Shown here one piece after another: positions 30,452-42,401 of a stretch of DNA of 64,000 nt. The stretch's first letter is position 1. The number at the start of each line of letters is the position of its first letter. The notes beneath the pieces were generated by a model. The model saw only the letters and a list, made by a program, of their open reading frames with translations. It was not told where the DNA came from and did not search any database. The DNA comes from Oidiodendron maius Zn (taxonomy: Eukaryota; Ascomycota; Leotiomycetes; Myxotrichaceae). The translations under genes and the position numbers were made by a program. The DNA lies in assembly GCA_000827325.1 (NCBI GenBank), contig KN832889.1, positions 468,030 through 532,029 on the forward strand. The letters run 5' to 3'.

Positions 30452-33308
30452 CAGTCTTGGGCACGGGGTATGAAAATACCCGGCATACCCGGGGTAACAA
30501 CGAGCCGGGTACCGCCCTATACAAATCCGTAGGGTATTTTACCCGCCCTGCCGTTTTTTGATAGTATCCGGGTTTCACCTGTACCCAGGCCACCTTTTGA
30601 TTGCCTAGTTGGGCAATTTTGAGGATTATTTTAACAATTTTATAGTATTTTGAGATATTTTCAGAGAGTAAAAGTAGCACTAGAGTACGAAAATAAAGTC
30701 AATTTATCAGCTCAGGATCTACGGTAGGTTCCTCTTGCCTCTGTATCACTCTTCCTCTATCATCCATAAATAGCAAATCATCTTCTTCTTTAGTATTATT
30801 ATCATTATTCTCTCTAGGAGGTAAAAGACCCTAGCTTCTTAAATATAGAATATAGTGTATGTTCTCACTAACTATCCGAGTCCTTTTCTTTAATACTAAA
30901 TTGCCAGCTTGACTAAACACCCTCTTGGAAGGTGCTGAAGTTGCAGGGATGGCTTGAAAATCACGAGCTATTTGAGTAATAATTGGAAAATCATATACCT
31001 TGCTTTATATGTAAGCTTGTTGTTCTTTAGGGCTTGCTTTATGGTTAAGTAAAGGCTCTGCAAACTACTGATCAATTTCAGTTGTACTGCCTGTATATAG
31101 AGGCAATACAGGAAGAGGTTGCTTGGCAGCAACAAAGTCGTTAAATCTACAAAACAGGTCTTCTTTCCAATTATCTTCTAGAATTGGCTTATGCTTATTT
31201 GGATCTTCATTTTCAGCTTGCTGTTGGTCCTATTCAGCCAGCTAGGTTTGCCTCCTTTGATAGCAACTGTAGACATGCTGAAAGTATACCTTTACTAACT
31301 TATAAGTCGAGTTGTTTGTTCCTCTATTATGATTGAAAAGAAACCCTAGAATATGAAGCTTATAGCATGGATCGGAGAGAAGTGTAACAGCAGAATAGCG
31401 AGTTTTAAGGGCCTTTTTGAGGTAGTTCGAGATAACACTATATATAGCTATTGTAGCTTCTTTAAGAGTCTTCTCTTTGTTTTATTCTTTCCAGATGTTT
31501 AATTGTCGAATTAAGTAGATATAATCAGGGATAGTATTATATAAGGTTGGGTATTTCTTGGCTTGTGATATAATTGTAGGTTTATAGAAGAGATTGAAAA
31601 AGCGTTCCATTTCTTTTAGCTGCTCCTAATCGTCGTCTGTAGGAGTTAAGTTCTCCTGTACTGACTTATCCTATTGTTGGTCCTTTAAAACACGCTGAAT
31701 TGCCCTCTCTAGCTGTAATACTGCCTTTAATAACTTGGCTATAGAATTCCAGTATACTGGTATATTATATAAGAGCTCTCTCCAGTCGATACCAAGAATC
31801 TTATATAATGCTTTTAGCTCTAATTGAGGCAGTTGTTGTAGTCGGAATATAAGCGAAAGTAAGTATATTTTAAAGAAAGATGATTACTTCTAATCTAGAG
31901 GGAGAGAGGCCTTATTGGTGTTGTATATATACTTGTATCGATATTCTTGAGGTTAAGCTTTAATTGCTTTTAGGGCTAGAGGATCAGACAAGTCCTAGTA
32001 ATTTAGATATGCCTTACCTGCTTATACAGCAATGTTATAAACATGAGCACAATACCTAACATCTCCCTTAACTCGATTAAACCTGTAACAAAAAAAGTGC
32101 TTTTTGCGGCCACTTAGGAGAGTATAACGCTCTTCTACAACAGCTTTAAACTCTTCTAATATTGTATCATTTAGAGATATATTATCCCAAGTAACCGAAA
32201 TAACAGTATAGGTGATGCCAAGTCGGTCAGTCACCTCTAAGAGCTTTATATAAAGATAATGCCTATTATAGCAAGGATCTATTAATTTAATAATATCAAG
32301 GATGGTTGAAAACATAATGCTAGCATGTGTTCTTCTATATCCAGTAACAGCAATATATTAACATTTATTGTCTCCATCCTATACATCTGTAGTCAATGTA
32401 ATTCGCTCCTTATGTTTAATAAAGTCCAACAGTTTGTCTTGCTTTATATTTTCTCCTGCTATATATCTCTTCTTCAAATCCCTTATAAGAGTTGCCCTTG
32501 AAATAAGCTTTATTTTAGGACTAAGAAAATTGAAAAGCTCCCTAGTCTCAGGCTGGTCAACAATTAAGAAAGAGAGGTTATTCTTAATAATCCACTAAAG
32601 GAGAAGATTACAGAAGCGGTCATTATGTGTTTGATCCTCTTTTGGCTTATTAAAAAAAGTACTAGTAGGTGTACTTCTCTCTATAGCCCTCCTTTCTTTA
32701 AAGGCCTGAAGTTCTTTAGTGTTTATAGGGATCCTAGAGTAGCATTTGCAATAATGGATATTATAATTATTGGTTCTAGAGAGAGAATGTCCAATAACCT
32801 TCAAGTATATATATCCTTGCTATATATAATATATCTCTATTTTTTTATAGTCTTTATCAAGTGTATACCGAGTATAATTCGGGTAGAGGCCCGAAAACAT
32901 AAAAGCCTTAGTAATAGGCAGAGGAGGGGCTTTCTTTCGATAGTAAGGGGGAAGAGACTGCTCTATATTTGTTATAGTTAGAGCCCTTGGACGCTTAGGT
33001 AATTGGCCCTCCTGAGAGAGAAGGGGAGGCTGTAGGAGGATAGTTTGCTCATCTATACTAGCTTTATAAATCGAGGTGTTGATTTGAGTGTTTCTAGGTA
33101 GGAAAGAAAATTTTCGATCAGCAAGAAATAGGGTTCTCTGATTGGTTTATAGAGCGGACTAACCCCTTCCAAGGTCACGTGCACGGTACCCCGGGTGCCA
33201 CCCGGAAACCCAGAGTATGTAGGGTACCCGCCTGGCCCTGAAGTGTAGGGTCCGGGTACCGCCCTACATTCTCAATATCCTATCCGAAATACCCCATGCC
33301 CAACACTG
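30452..33308 (-). mobile_element. Complete hAT transposon, degenerate
   Basis: A 2857-bp element. Its ends are inverted repeats: CAGTCTTGGGCACGGGGTAT at the left, and on the opposite strand CAGTGTTGGGCATGGGGTAT at the right. Identical 8-bp duplications, ATTATACC, flank it at 30444-30451 and 33309-33316, the signature of hAT insertion. Subterminal regions are rich in CCCGGGTA-type repeats, likely transposase binding sites. The minus-strand transposase inside is interrupted by many stops. Insertion separates the DHA2 carrier from the hydroxyacid dehydrogenase. Confidence 0.9.
30699..33100 (-). pseudogene. hAT transposase, multiple stops
   Basis: Read on the minus strand, the frame carries hAT domains in order. 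The central region includes HKERITLTTDVWDGDNKC, GITYTVISVTWDN and KGDVRYCAHVYNIAV. At the C-terminus is the hATC dimerisation domain with SAPSKRVFSQAGNLVLKKR at about 30880-30945. At least eight in-frame stops occur and those examined are all TAG or TAA where Gln or Trp codons would fit, as expected from C:G to T:A change. The N-terminal boundary (~33100) is approximate. The protein cannot be functional. Confidence 0.8.
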
Positions 33309-33493
33309 ATTATACCAGTAAAGCTAGAAATTGCGCTACACTGTATATCTCCCGAACATTATTTTATATTGCCAAACTCTCCTGGAGTTACGCATAGCTA
33401 TTCATGTACTGCCGACAGTATCTGCAAAAGCATCAAATCCTGACACTCGGTTCTATTTTGAACTAGCCCATTGACGGTTTTCCAAGTGTGTTA

Positions 33494-34694
33494 TCAGTAT
33501 CCGCGCTTCCGATGAACCTCGTTGAGAAGTGGCATCCCCAGCTCCAAATTCATCAAGTTCTTCTCCAAGACCCGGAATGACCGCTCGGCATATGATGAGC
33601 CCGAGCCACTGTTATGTGGCGTAATAGCCACGTTATCCATGTCCCACAACTCGCTGTCATGGTTCAAGGGTTCCGGATCCGTGACATCTAGCGCAGCACC
33701 CCTCAATCCGCCCCTCTTCTTCTTCAGCGCAGCAATGAGGTCGTCCTGTACTATAATACTGCCACGCGCAATGTTGACAATAAATGCGTTTCTTTTGCCT
33801 AGGATTTCGAACTCTTCCTTTCCGAGGAAGTGCCATGTCCTGTCTGTTAGTGGCAAGGCGACGAGGAGGACATCAATGTTCTGTTCTAGAAAGTTGTGGA
33901 GTGAAGCCTTATCCAGTCCACTGTACCAAGCAGAAGGAAGAGTGCCATCTACATCGCCGGTTCCGGGTATAATATGACTGGAATCTCTCTTGCTTTCTGA
34001 GGTAGTGCGAGGAGAGGCGGTATAGGCAACTATATCCATACCCAGAGCCTTGCAGACACTGGCGGCTATTATATTAACTTAGCAATTAATTTAACATCTG
34101 GGAAGAATGAGCTTACTTTGACGCCCGATGCTCCCGTATCCGAGCACTCCAAGCCTTTGGCCCACATAATCCCTAACATTCCATACGTCATCAGCTTTCC
34201 CCCAATGGTGTTGTCTCTGAAATGCGAGGAGCTGCTTCTCATGATGGTTGAACGCCAACAATTGCATGATGACCCATTCTGCGATTTGGGGTCCATGAAT
34301 ACCGGAAGAAGTAGTTAATTTAATGTCAGAATTTGTGTAGATTGGAGAGTTTGTAATGTGATCAATGCCGGCACTGATGAAGTGGATAAACTTCAAGTTC
34401 GGCACCAAATTTGGATTACGCGGCAGAGTAGTGGCAGTGACCAAAATGGTCGCCTTCTGGTAGTCCTCTACTTCCTTATGAGCTGACGGTTGGCTAGGGC
34501 GTCGCATTGAGTAGCCTACCATTTGAGACATCAACTTGGCTCATAGCCCAAGATAAACCCGGAATGAAGCTTTGGTAAATGAATTTGAATTTAATAAGGG
34601 GATATTTGTCATAGATATCATCCAGCACATTGGTTGGTTTGTCGAAGGGCATAATACACAGTACGTTCTCCTGATAAATGGGTGCTTCCCCCAT
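33494..34694 (-). CDS. D-isomer-specific 2-hydroxyacid dehydrogenase
   Basis: Exons 34694-34520, 34470-34117 and 34065-33494 give 366 residues; introns are 49 and 51 nt. The substrate-binding part has SSGIHGPQIAEWVIMQLLA, and the Rossmann domain has VLGYGSIGRQ. Catalytic residues are visible: Arg in NIARGSIIVQDD, Glu in DVTDPEPL and His in ITPHNSG. The family reduces 2-oxoacids to D-2-hydroxyacids (or the reverse) with NAD(P)H in the cytosol. It is divergent from the FAD monooxygenase at 35265 over a 570-bp region, suggesting joint control. The first intron's acceptor has a close alternative five bases upstream, but only the chosen one keeps frame. Confidence 0.88.
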
Positions 34695-35264
34695 GGCTAC
34701 TGCTTATGGTAGAGAAAGGTTGAAGGCCCAAAGATACCAATTTTTGCGAGTGCCATCATAAGGAGAGAGATATATGCTGGCCATATCTGGCTATCCACTA
34801 ATTCAAGTTGTTTGATGCACCCTTATCACAGAACTATATGGGCTGCTCACCGCTATTCAATATGTAGACTGACACGTAGTCAAATTACATCTCTAGCAAC
34901 CGAAACATGTCGCAGCTCAGCTGGACAACGAGACATTTGTCTTAAAACTGCTAGCTGTTTAATCTAGAGTATTACAATACTATTTGTTGTAAATTGTTGA
35001 GGTTTTAGGACGTTATTGAGTGGTGCAATACAGGCCCTGATCCTTCCTGTCCGAAATGTAATTATTCACACGCTCTGGCCATAAGAGATTGCCTGACATT
35101 TAATATAATTACGAACAGAGCCTGGAGTGTATCAATGTTGCCCATGCTCTTCCCTTGCTCTGTGACAACTCTTTTCCTTATCGAAGCATTTATTGTAGCC
35201 TCTTCTCCATTTTACTAACAAAATTAACAGTCTCACTTGGGCATGTGAGGTGACCACAGTGAAC
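34695..35264. promoter_or_regulatory. Divergent promoter, dehydrogenase and FAD monooxygenase
   Basis: 570 bp between the two start codons. AT-rich; no recognised operator and no TCGGA cluster as in region 1. No additional gene seen. Confidence 0.4.
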
Positions 35265-37257
35265 ATGCCGCAACAAGTCGACGTCTTCATCTGCGGCAGC
35301 GGATCTGCTGGTCTCTGCGCTGCAACCTGGCTGGCACGTTGCGGCATCCGCTGCAAGATCGTAGATTCCCGCTCTGGGCCACTGGAAAGAGGGCAAGCCG
35401 ATGGTGTGCAGACCAGATCTGTAGAGATCTTCGAAAGTTTTGGAATCTCTGAAGAGTTACTAAGAGAAGGATATCATGTGCATGAATTCACGTTCTGGAA
35501 TTCAGATGGGAAAGGAGGGGGTATTGAGAGAACGAGGAGAGCTGGGAACACCTCGGCGAAGCCAGGGTCGCACCAGCCTCGTATTATGTTAAATCAGGCA
35601 AGAGTTCATGGAATATTACTAGAGGCTATGAATAAGTTTAATGGGCAAGAGGTGGATTACGGGTGTAGGGTCTTGGAGGTGACGGTTGATGAGAAGCAAG
35701 CTGACTATGCTGACGCTTATCCTGTGACTCTGAGGACTGAGAGAGATGGGAAAGAGGAGATATTTGAGGCAAAATATGTCCTAGTAAATTTCTTCACTCC
35801 TGATTAGAGTGTTAGCTGAATGTTTTAGGGCTGCGATGGTGCACACAGTACTGTTCGAAGATCACTCGGCTTCAATATGATTGGAGACAGTTCTGATTCG
35901 ACCTGGGGTGTTATGGATATCTTTCCTCTAACCAATTTCCCAGATATTAGGAAAGTGGTGGTAATGAAATCTGATGAAGGTAGCCTCCTTATTATTCCTC
36001 GAGAAGGAGGCTCCATGGTACGGTTTTATGTACAGCTTCCCCCGGGGATATTAGCAAAGAATGTGAAGCTAGAAGACTTACAGTCAACAGCACGCAAAAT
36101 CCTCCGTCCATATCAAGTAGATTTTGCAGGCACATTTTGGTGGTCCTCTTACTCGGTCGGGCAGCGCCTTGCAGACCAATTTTCTAAAGATAATCGGGTG
36201 TTCTTAGCAGGTGATGCATGCCATACACATTCACCAAAGGCCGGTCAAGGTATGAATGTTAGTTTACAAGATGGGTATAATATTGGATGGAAGATCGCTT
36301 CGATCTTAAAAGGGCAAACTAGGCCAGAGCTATTAAAAACATATAACATCGAGCGAGAAAAGGTGGCTGCTACCTTGATTGACTTTGACAGGGTATGGGC
36401 AAAGCAAATCTCCTCCACGGGTAAGAAAGAAGTATACGGTATGAATGATACCAACGGCTCTGTAGAAGATTTCAGCGACACTTTTGTCAAGGCGGACGCA
36501 TTTAGGGCTGGATTGACTTTAGTGTACGACGACTCGTCTATAACTCGAGGGAAGGAAAGCCTCCAACACCTCGCGACAAACCTTAAAGTTGGGATGCGAT
36601 TTCCAAGCACGCAGGTAATAAGATTCTGTGATGCAAAGGCAATGCAGTTAGCTAAAGCCTTGCCCGCCGATGGACGATGGAGAATTATGATCTTTGGAGG
36701 AGACATTCAGAATGATGCGTCTTCCAGAAGATTAAACCAGGTAAGCCTCCGCTTGAAATCAATTGTTTTGCGTGCTGACATCTGAAGCTTGGGGAATACA
36801 TTTTTTCGGATAGCGGACCGGTTCAAAGACATTTACCTCGGGGTTCAGATATCGACACCTTTATTGAAGTGATTTTAGTCCTCTATGGCGAACGAGTGAA
36901 GATAGAGCAGGAACAAATACCTGAGTGCTTCGCTCCAGTGACTGGCAAGTGGCGAATCAAGGGTAGAACTTCCCACGCTCCCATTAACGCACAATGCGAT
37001 TGACACTTTTAAGACTTACATAAAACATACATTGATGACGAAAGCTATAATAGCGGACATGGGCATGCGTATGACTTCTACGGAGTCCATCCTGAGAAAG
37101 GTGCAGTCACGATTATACGACCAGATCAATGTAGGTATTGTCTCTTTTATATTTGTTCGAATACTGATGCGAAAAAGATATATCAATAGTGGTTGACATC
37201 GAAAACCACAGGGGGATTAGTGAGTTCTTTGGGGGGTTTGCCTTAGACAGAAGCTAG
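35265..37257 (+). CDS. FAD-dependent phenol hydroxylase-type monooxygenase
   Basis: Exons 35265-35783, 35829-36740, 36788-36962, 37014-37130 and 37190-37257 give 596 residues. The ADP-binding motif is CGSGSAGLCAATWLAR near the N-terminus, the DG motif is GCDGAHSTVRRSLG, and the FAD-ribityl motif is GDACHTHSPKAGQGMN. The C-terminal domain ends in the thioredoxin-like segment IDDESYNSGHGHAYDFYG of phenol 2-monooxygenases. It hydroxylates a phenolic ring using NADPH and O2. Start is the first ATG (MPQQVDV). It pairs divergently with the hydroxyacid dehydrogenase. Introns are 45-59 nt. The exact phenol is unknown. Confidence 0.9.
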
Positions 37258-37908
37258 TTGATCACAATATAGTATTATTTCAAGCATTTAGAAGTATTGT
37301 TTAAAACTTCTCTCTGACCAAGCTTGGAGGCAGTGGCTAATGCTTAAAGCTATGCAATATAATGAACACTTAAACTGTCTCCAGAGTAGAATATTATATC
37401 GATATTACTGGCATATGAGGGGTGAGTTTTGCAAAGTATGTATGATGGAGTTGGATTCTATTACCGGCCTAGTTAACCTTTAAAAACATAGAAAGGGAAG
37501 GGATCAAAACGCTATACACATGCCTTACTGTGATAATCCTGCTAGATCACTAACTATACATGCTATCTAGTTTGAATAGTGTCATTCCGCAACCTGGCCA
37601 CAAAGAAAGCCACCCTAATAACATGATATTATGGTTTACTAGTCGGGGAATAGTAATGGATCCCGGATCGACAGTCATGTCTTTACGCTGGACCACAAGG
37701 CACAGAGCAAAATGCCCAATGGGGGAGACAGAGTCCGGGCTCCGAGACATTTGGGGCTCAACATTATCGTAAGGAGTGACGAAATTGAGAATAATAATAT
37801 TCAGGATCCAGGGAGAAGTCAAACGGAGTACTTATTTGCAGTCAAACCGATCAACATCATCGAAGGAAACAGTAGATTCATAAAATTCCTCCTGTGAGGC
37901 ATAGAACA
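37258..37908. other. Intergenic, no gene seen
   Basis: 651 bp between the two FAD monooxygenase genes, AT-rich and without coding signal; it must contain the promoter of the second. Confidence 0.45.
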
Positions 37909-39552
37909 ATGGCTCCTGTGGATGTTATCAACGTCATCATCGTGGGTGGAGGACCAGTCGGTCTCGCACTTGCGCTGGACCTTGGACGACGTGGAGTGCG
38001 TTCGACCGTCGTTGAGCGATGTTCCAGCACTGGAACCGGGCTCATAGCCAAAGCAAGCGTTATAAATGAGCGAAGCATGGAATTTTGCCAGCTGCTGGGT
38101 ATCAGAAATGACGTTGCTAGCTCAGGCTATCCCGAGGAGCTCCCGGCCGACACGGTCTTCTGTACTGCGCTCCATGGTCACTTCATCGGCCGCTTTGCTA
38201 TGGATTCCAACCGGACCCGGAAACTCGAACCGCAGTCTTCTCAGGTAATGCAACGATGTCCGCAGTGCTGGTTTGACCCGTTACTTGCTCGCGCCGTGGT
38301 TCGCCAGGGGATGGCGGACATCCGCTATGGTATCGAGGTTGTTGGATGTGTGCAGGACGATGCCGGCGTGACGTGCTTCCTCAAGCACCTAGGAGATGGA
38401 AGAGCAGAGCAACTTCGTGCACGTTATGTCGTGGCATGTGATGGCCCCTCCAGTGTAGTGCGAAAGGCACTCGGCATTTTATTCGATGGCAAAGACCTCG
38501 GGTTCGCCATCAGCGCGATCGTTCGAGTTGACCTCTCCCGTTACCATCCATTCGGTGCTGCGGAGCGCTACATGCTCATGAGTCACGATGGAACCTGGGC
38601 CAACTTCACAGCCATCGACGGCCGGTCACTATGGCGCTTCTCAGTGGCCGGCGGGGAAAAGAAGGTCGACCCTGCGAGCATTGATATGCCTGCACTGCTG
38701 GAGAGAGCTTTTGGCCGGGACGATGTTGAGTACGAACTGATGCGGGTGGTCCAATGGCGGCGGAGTCAGTATACAGCAGAGAAGTACTGCAAAGGCCGCA
38801 TTTTCCTGGCTGGAGATTGTGCACATACAATGCCCCCAACCGGCGGGCATGGACTGAACACCGGATTGGGCGATGTGATGACCCTCAGCTGGATCTTGCA
38901 GGCACTCTTACAGGGGTGGGGAGGCCAAGGTCTCATCGAGGCGTATGACCATGAACGGCGGCCTGTTGCAATTCGAAATGGGTCTGAGGCTACCAAGAAC
39001 TATACAATTTGGATTGAACGCCAAGGAAGAGAGAAGGTCCTGGACGAGGGCCTAGAAGCGGACGAGTACAGACGTATGCTTGGCGAGGAAATGGCCGCTA
39101 ACATGCGTCCAGAGTTCCGCCCTGTAGGGCTCGCACTAGGATATAATTATTCAGCTTCGCCTGTCGTTGTGCCTGACGGTTCACCCGCACCACCGGACGA
39201 GCCAGATGTGTATATTCAGACTGCGCGGCCTGGTCATCGTGCCCCGCATTGCTGGCTGAAAGACGGGAGCTCGACAATTGATCTGTTTGGGCGAGGTTTT
39301 GTTCTGCTTTCTTTCGGTGCAGAAGCAATATATGAGCACAGACTAGTCGATGCGGCACGCAAGGTGCATCTTCCATTGGATTGTGTTACCATCGCTGAAA
39401 TCGAGGCAGCGGATCTCTACCAACGTCGGCTGGTGCTTGTCCGTCCTGACGGGATGATTGCCTGGCGTGGAGATTCGCTGCCTGATGATGTTGAAGGGCT
39501 TCTTGACCGGGTGCGAGGAGCTTCGATAGCAGCCAACTGCGAGACGGAGTAA
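37909..39552 (+). CDS. FAD-dependent aromatic monooxygenase, MhpA-like, intronless
   Basis: 547 residues in one exon from the ATG MAPVDVI. The FAD-binding GxGxxG is IVGGGPVGLALALDLGRRG, the DG motif is VACDGPSSVVRKALG, and GDCAHTMPPTGGHGLNTGL is the second FAD motif. A C-terminal thioredoxin-like part (~420-547) ends in LVRPDGMIAWRGDSLP, as in MhpA/PHBH-class hydroxylases that hydroxylate phenylpropionates or polyketide phenols. Base composition is visibly GC-richer than the flanks, and unlike its neighbour it has no introns. Acquisition from elsewhere is possible. The substrate is unknown. Confidence 0.9.
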   Translation: MAPVDVINVIIVGGGPVGLALALDLGRRGVRSTVVERCSSTGTGLIAKASVINERSMEFCQLLGIRNDVASSGYPEELPADTVFCTALHGHFIGRFAMDSNRTRKLEPQSSQVMQRCPQCWFDPLLARAVVRQGMADIRYGIEVVGCVQDDAGVTCFLKHLGDGRAEQLRARYVVACDGPSSVVRKALGILFDGKDLGFAISAIVRVDLSRYHPFGAAERYMLMSHDGTWANFTAIDGRSLWRFSVAGGEKKVDPASIDMPALLERAFGRDDVEYELMRVVQWRRSQYTAEKYCKGRIFLAGDCAHTMPPTGGHGLNTGLGDVMTLSWILQALLQGWGGQGLIEAYDHERRPVAIRNGSEATKNYTIWIERQGREKVLDEGLEADEYRRMLGEEMAANMRPEFRPVGLALGYNYSASPVVVPDGSPAPPDEPDVYIQTARPGHRAPHCWLKDGSSTIDLFGRGFVLLSFGAEAIYEHRLVDAARKVHLPLDCVTIAEIEAADLYQRRLVLVRPDGMIAWRGDSLPDDVEGLLDRVRGASIAANCETE

Positions 39553-40937
39553 CATAGTTCCAGAACCGGCGAGTATAGAACTAGCAAGCAGAAACCATCA
39601 CCCTGGAAGTATTTGCTTTCTTTGGCCTAGCTGAGAGCCGGGTGACGGTGACTACAAGTGAGGCAAAAAGCATACAAACTTTCGCTTAAGATCGAAACCT
39701 CCAACTCCTAGATATAAAATTACAACCTAAAGCCCAGTTGCCACACCCTGGGCTGATGTGATATTCCAAGTACTCCCAGGAATCCCCTTTCTCCTCTTGC
39801 GACTCACCCAATACTTCCCATACTTGACTGACTCCACAAGCTCATATTCGGATTCGCTCCCACTCCCCGCTTCATTCCCAGGCTCCAGGCCTGCGAAGCA
39901 TCGTGATGTATACTTGCAGACCGGGGGGATAGACTAGTAGTCTCATCATTAGGATCTTGTTGAAAATCGCTGCTAGGTAGCGCGGTATGGCTCTGGGAGG
40001 CTGCCGATTTGCTGGAAGACCCTGACGATGACGCGGAGTATCATGTTCTCGCTCTACCTCTCTTCTTCTTTAGTCCACGCTTGCCTTACGAGGATAGTCC
40101 TACAATCAATCCCCGAGAGACTTGCCGCAGCTGTGGTACCTCCCGGTTAATCGACGAGCTATAGTATGTTCTCTGGTTCCCTCTTTTGAGATTTACCCCA
40201 AGGGTTTCGGGGAATCATCGAAGAGTAGAGCTGTAAGTAGCTAAGGTGCTTCCTAGGTCTTTCTCGTGTTCTCTTTCTAATTCCATCGTTAGCCATCAGG
40301 GCAGGTAGCGACGGTACTACAGGCGAACTATAGTGGCACTTCCTCGACCTTCACCGTTTCCACTTCTAGCCTAACATTTCTATAGATATGGTAGAGAGCT
40401 GTAACAGCCAAAGTCCTCACGTACGACTGCAAACACAACGCTAGCAGAATTTGACATTGAAAAGAGGGTTCATCAGTAGTGGATATTGGCAGCTATATCG
40501 GGAATCTTCGGCATCGCAGAATACAAGATTAGCTTACAATGCAGCTAAATAAGTTAGCTGAGGCTCAAGCCAGTATACTAGAGGAACTACAGCTGCAAGA
40601 AGAGGACCAACAGCTACAGGGAGTTGCAGAAGCCGACTTGTAACAATCTTAACCAAAAACCAGTATCGAATATTTTGAAGCTTACTACAATTTCTCCCTT
40701 ACTCTTGAAGTTGTCGCTGCTACAGACTCTAATGATATAGATCAATACTATAAAAACTTGTTGGACGGCTATCTATAAGGTGTATTGTATTATAGGACGA
40801 TTTTTGACTAAAAGAAAATATAGGTGAAACTCCCAGTTAATACCCGCTTGAATGTACAGCATATCTATCCTTCTTCTAATATTGCTTTCTAGAGACAATC
40901 AGTAGTAGAACATGCTTAATAACTTTCAATCCCGCCT
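39553..40937. other. Degenerate intergenic region
   Basis: Short coding-like snippets occur (for example a Gln/Glu-rich 33-codon frame at 40538 on the plus strand), but nothing is continuous or recognisable. It looks like decayed mobile-element or gene debris. Confidence 0.35.
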
Positions 40938-41801
40938 TTAAGCATTATCAGCTGCCTTACTAGCTAGAGAGTTGTAATAAAGATCTATCCTCGTCTTGGG
41001 TACATACTTGGACTGGTTCTCAAGAATAGTATCTATAGCCTTAACAAGGGTACCTTCCAATAATATAAACCCCTCCTTACCTATCTTCTTTAACACTTTG
41101 ATGCTATACTCATTATCCACTTTACCAGCATCCATAACCGACTCATTAACCGTCTTTAACAAAATTTTCTGTAGGTACTGTCTCTACAAGATCTTAAGAA
41201 TCTGTATCTATAAGTATGGTCCTACAAAGGCAAGCAGACGTTTATCGGTTACATCATCGAGTGTCAAGGCCCCCAGGTGAAGCAGAGCCGTATCCTCAAT
41301 ATCGATGCACCGCTATAGTGGCAAAACCGATGGTGCAGCAGCGTAGCCCTTAACAGCAGCGTCGATAGCTGCTGCGGTGCTGCGATAGCTCATGTTCTCG
41401 GGCGATACAGCCGTGCCAAAGTTTACGTTAGGCACAACTGTATCGATTAAGAAGAAGTCAACGGCAGAAAGCTGCTTCTGAGCTGACTTACCTGACTGAG
41501 TAACCTGGTGTGGTGCTGAGATCGTTCCTTAACGATTTGGTCATGATGTAGCCTCCCGTGAGTTCGCTCGGCCGAAAGCCGGCCGCGGCGTGGTTTTAGC
41601 TCGGGACTAAGTGTGGCTCGCCATAAGAGCCCTACGATAGCGGACAGTGAACCAGCAGTTTGCCGTATATATGGCAAGAACTTTGCGATCCAAATCTCCA
41701 AGTATTCCCCAGTCATGACGTTTCTTAAAGTCTTCAGATTCGTAGCCATAGAGTTCCAGATAAGCTTGCACAGTTCCGTCCGCATCGCACTCTGTCACCA
41801 C
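40938..41801 (-). pseudogene. Unrecognised broken coding remnant, minus strand
   Basis: On the minus strand three neighbouring open segments have protein-like composition: YLELYGYESEDFKKRHDWG (around 41750), IDTVVPNVNFGTAVSPENM (around 41430) and TVNESVMDAGKVDNEYSIKV (around 41130). They lie in different frames and are separated by stops, as in a decayed gene. I do not recognise the family and propose no function. Confidence 0.3.
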
Positions 41802-41839
41802 GTTACCTTCTTACTATATATACGCAAAATAATCTGGCG

Positions 41840-42401
41840 CGAAAACCAGATATTCAGCCTCCACGATGTAAAGCATGAACTCTCCGATGCAGTTAGGACA
41901 GTCACAGAAAAGGTAAAGGAGCTCGTGCTCGTTCTAAGTAACTCTGCCAACCACCTTCCGCTAGCCGCCTTGGTAAATGTGCTACTACCAAACTTCCTTC
42001 TCCGACTAAATTCTCAGCCCTGCCCTTGTCAACACAAGATCAATCCCGGGATCGCCAGGAACTATGGTACTTCCATGATGACCAAGCTCTGTACAGAGCG
42101 TTATGGTACGGTCTACATGGCGGACTGCAACGATCAGCTTTTCCGTATGTTCGAAATTGCTGCAATGGGCATTCCCCAGAAGACTTTAAATGGTATCTCT
42201 TCTGAGCACAAATCGTATACCGATATTCTAGAATATCAACCTGCCCTTTACCTGCGATTGGCAACGACTTTGGACAGTTTCCTTGCCAGAGGAGTAAATT
42301 CCGAATCATGGTTGAATAACCACATGCAGTCGGAATTCGAAATCGAACTCAATATCATCAGCGATAATTGCAACTCCGCTGAAGTAACCCCCGGATTTTG
42401 A
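41840..42401 (+). pseudogene. Possible C-terminal remnant of a fungal transcription factor
   Basis: The frame is open from 41613, but protein-like sequence begins around residue 75: LHDVKHELSDAVRTVTEKV, NHLPLAALVNVLLPNFLLRL, and YQPALYLRLATTLDSFLARG near the end. The last pieces resemble C-termini of Zn2Cys6 regulators, in which a LPLAA...LP helix and a YLRLA...LDxxLxxG helix occur. No DNA-binding domain is present. This is a weak resemblance judged by eye; it may instead be an unknown small gene. Confidence 0.3.

Noticed and set aside
36245-36706. 153-codon minus-strand frame inside the phenol hydroxylase gene
   Set aside because: Antisense shadow without family features.
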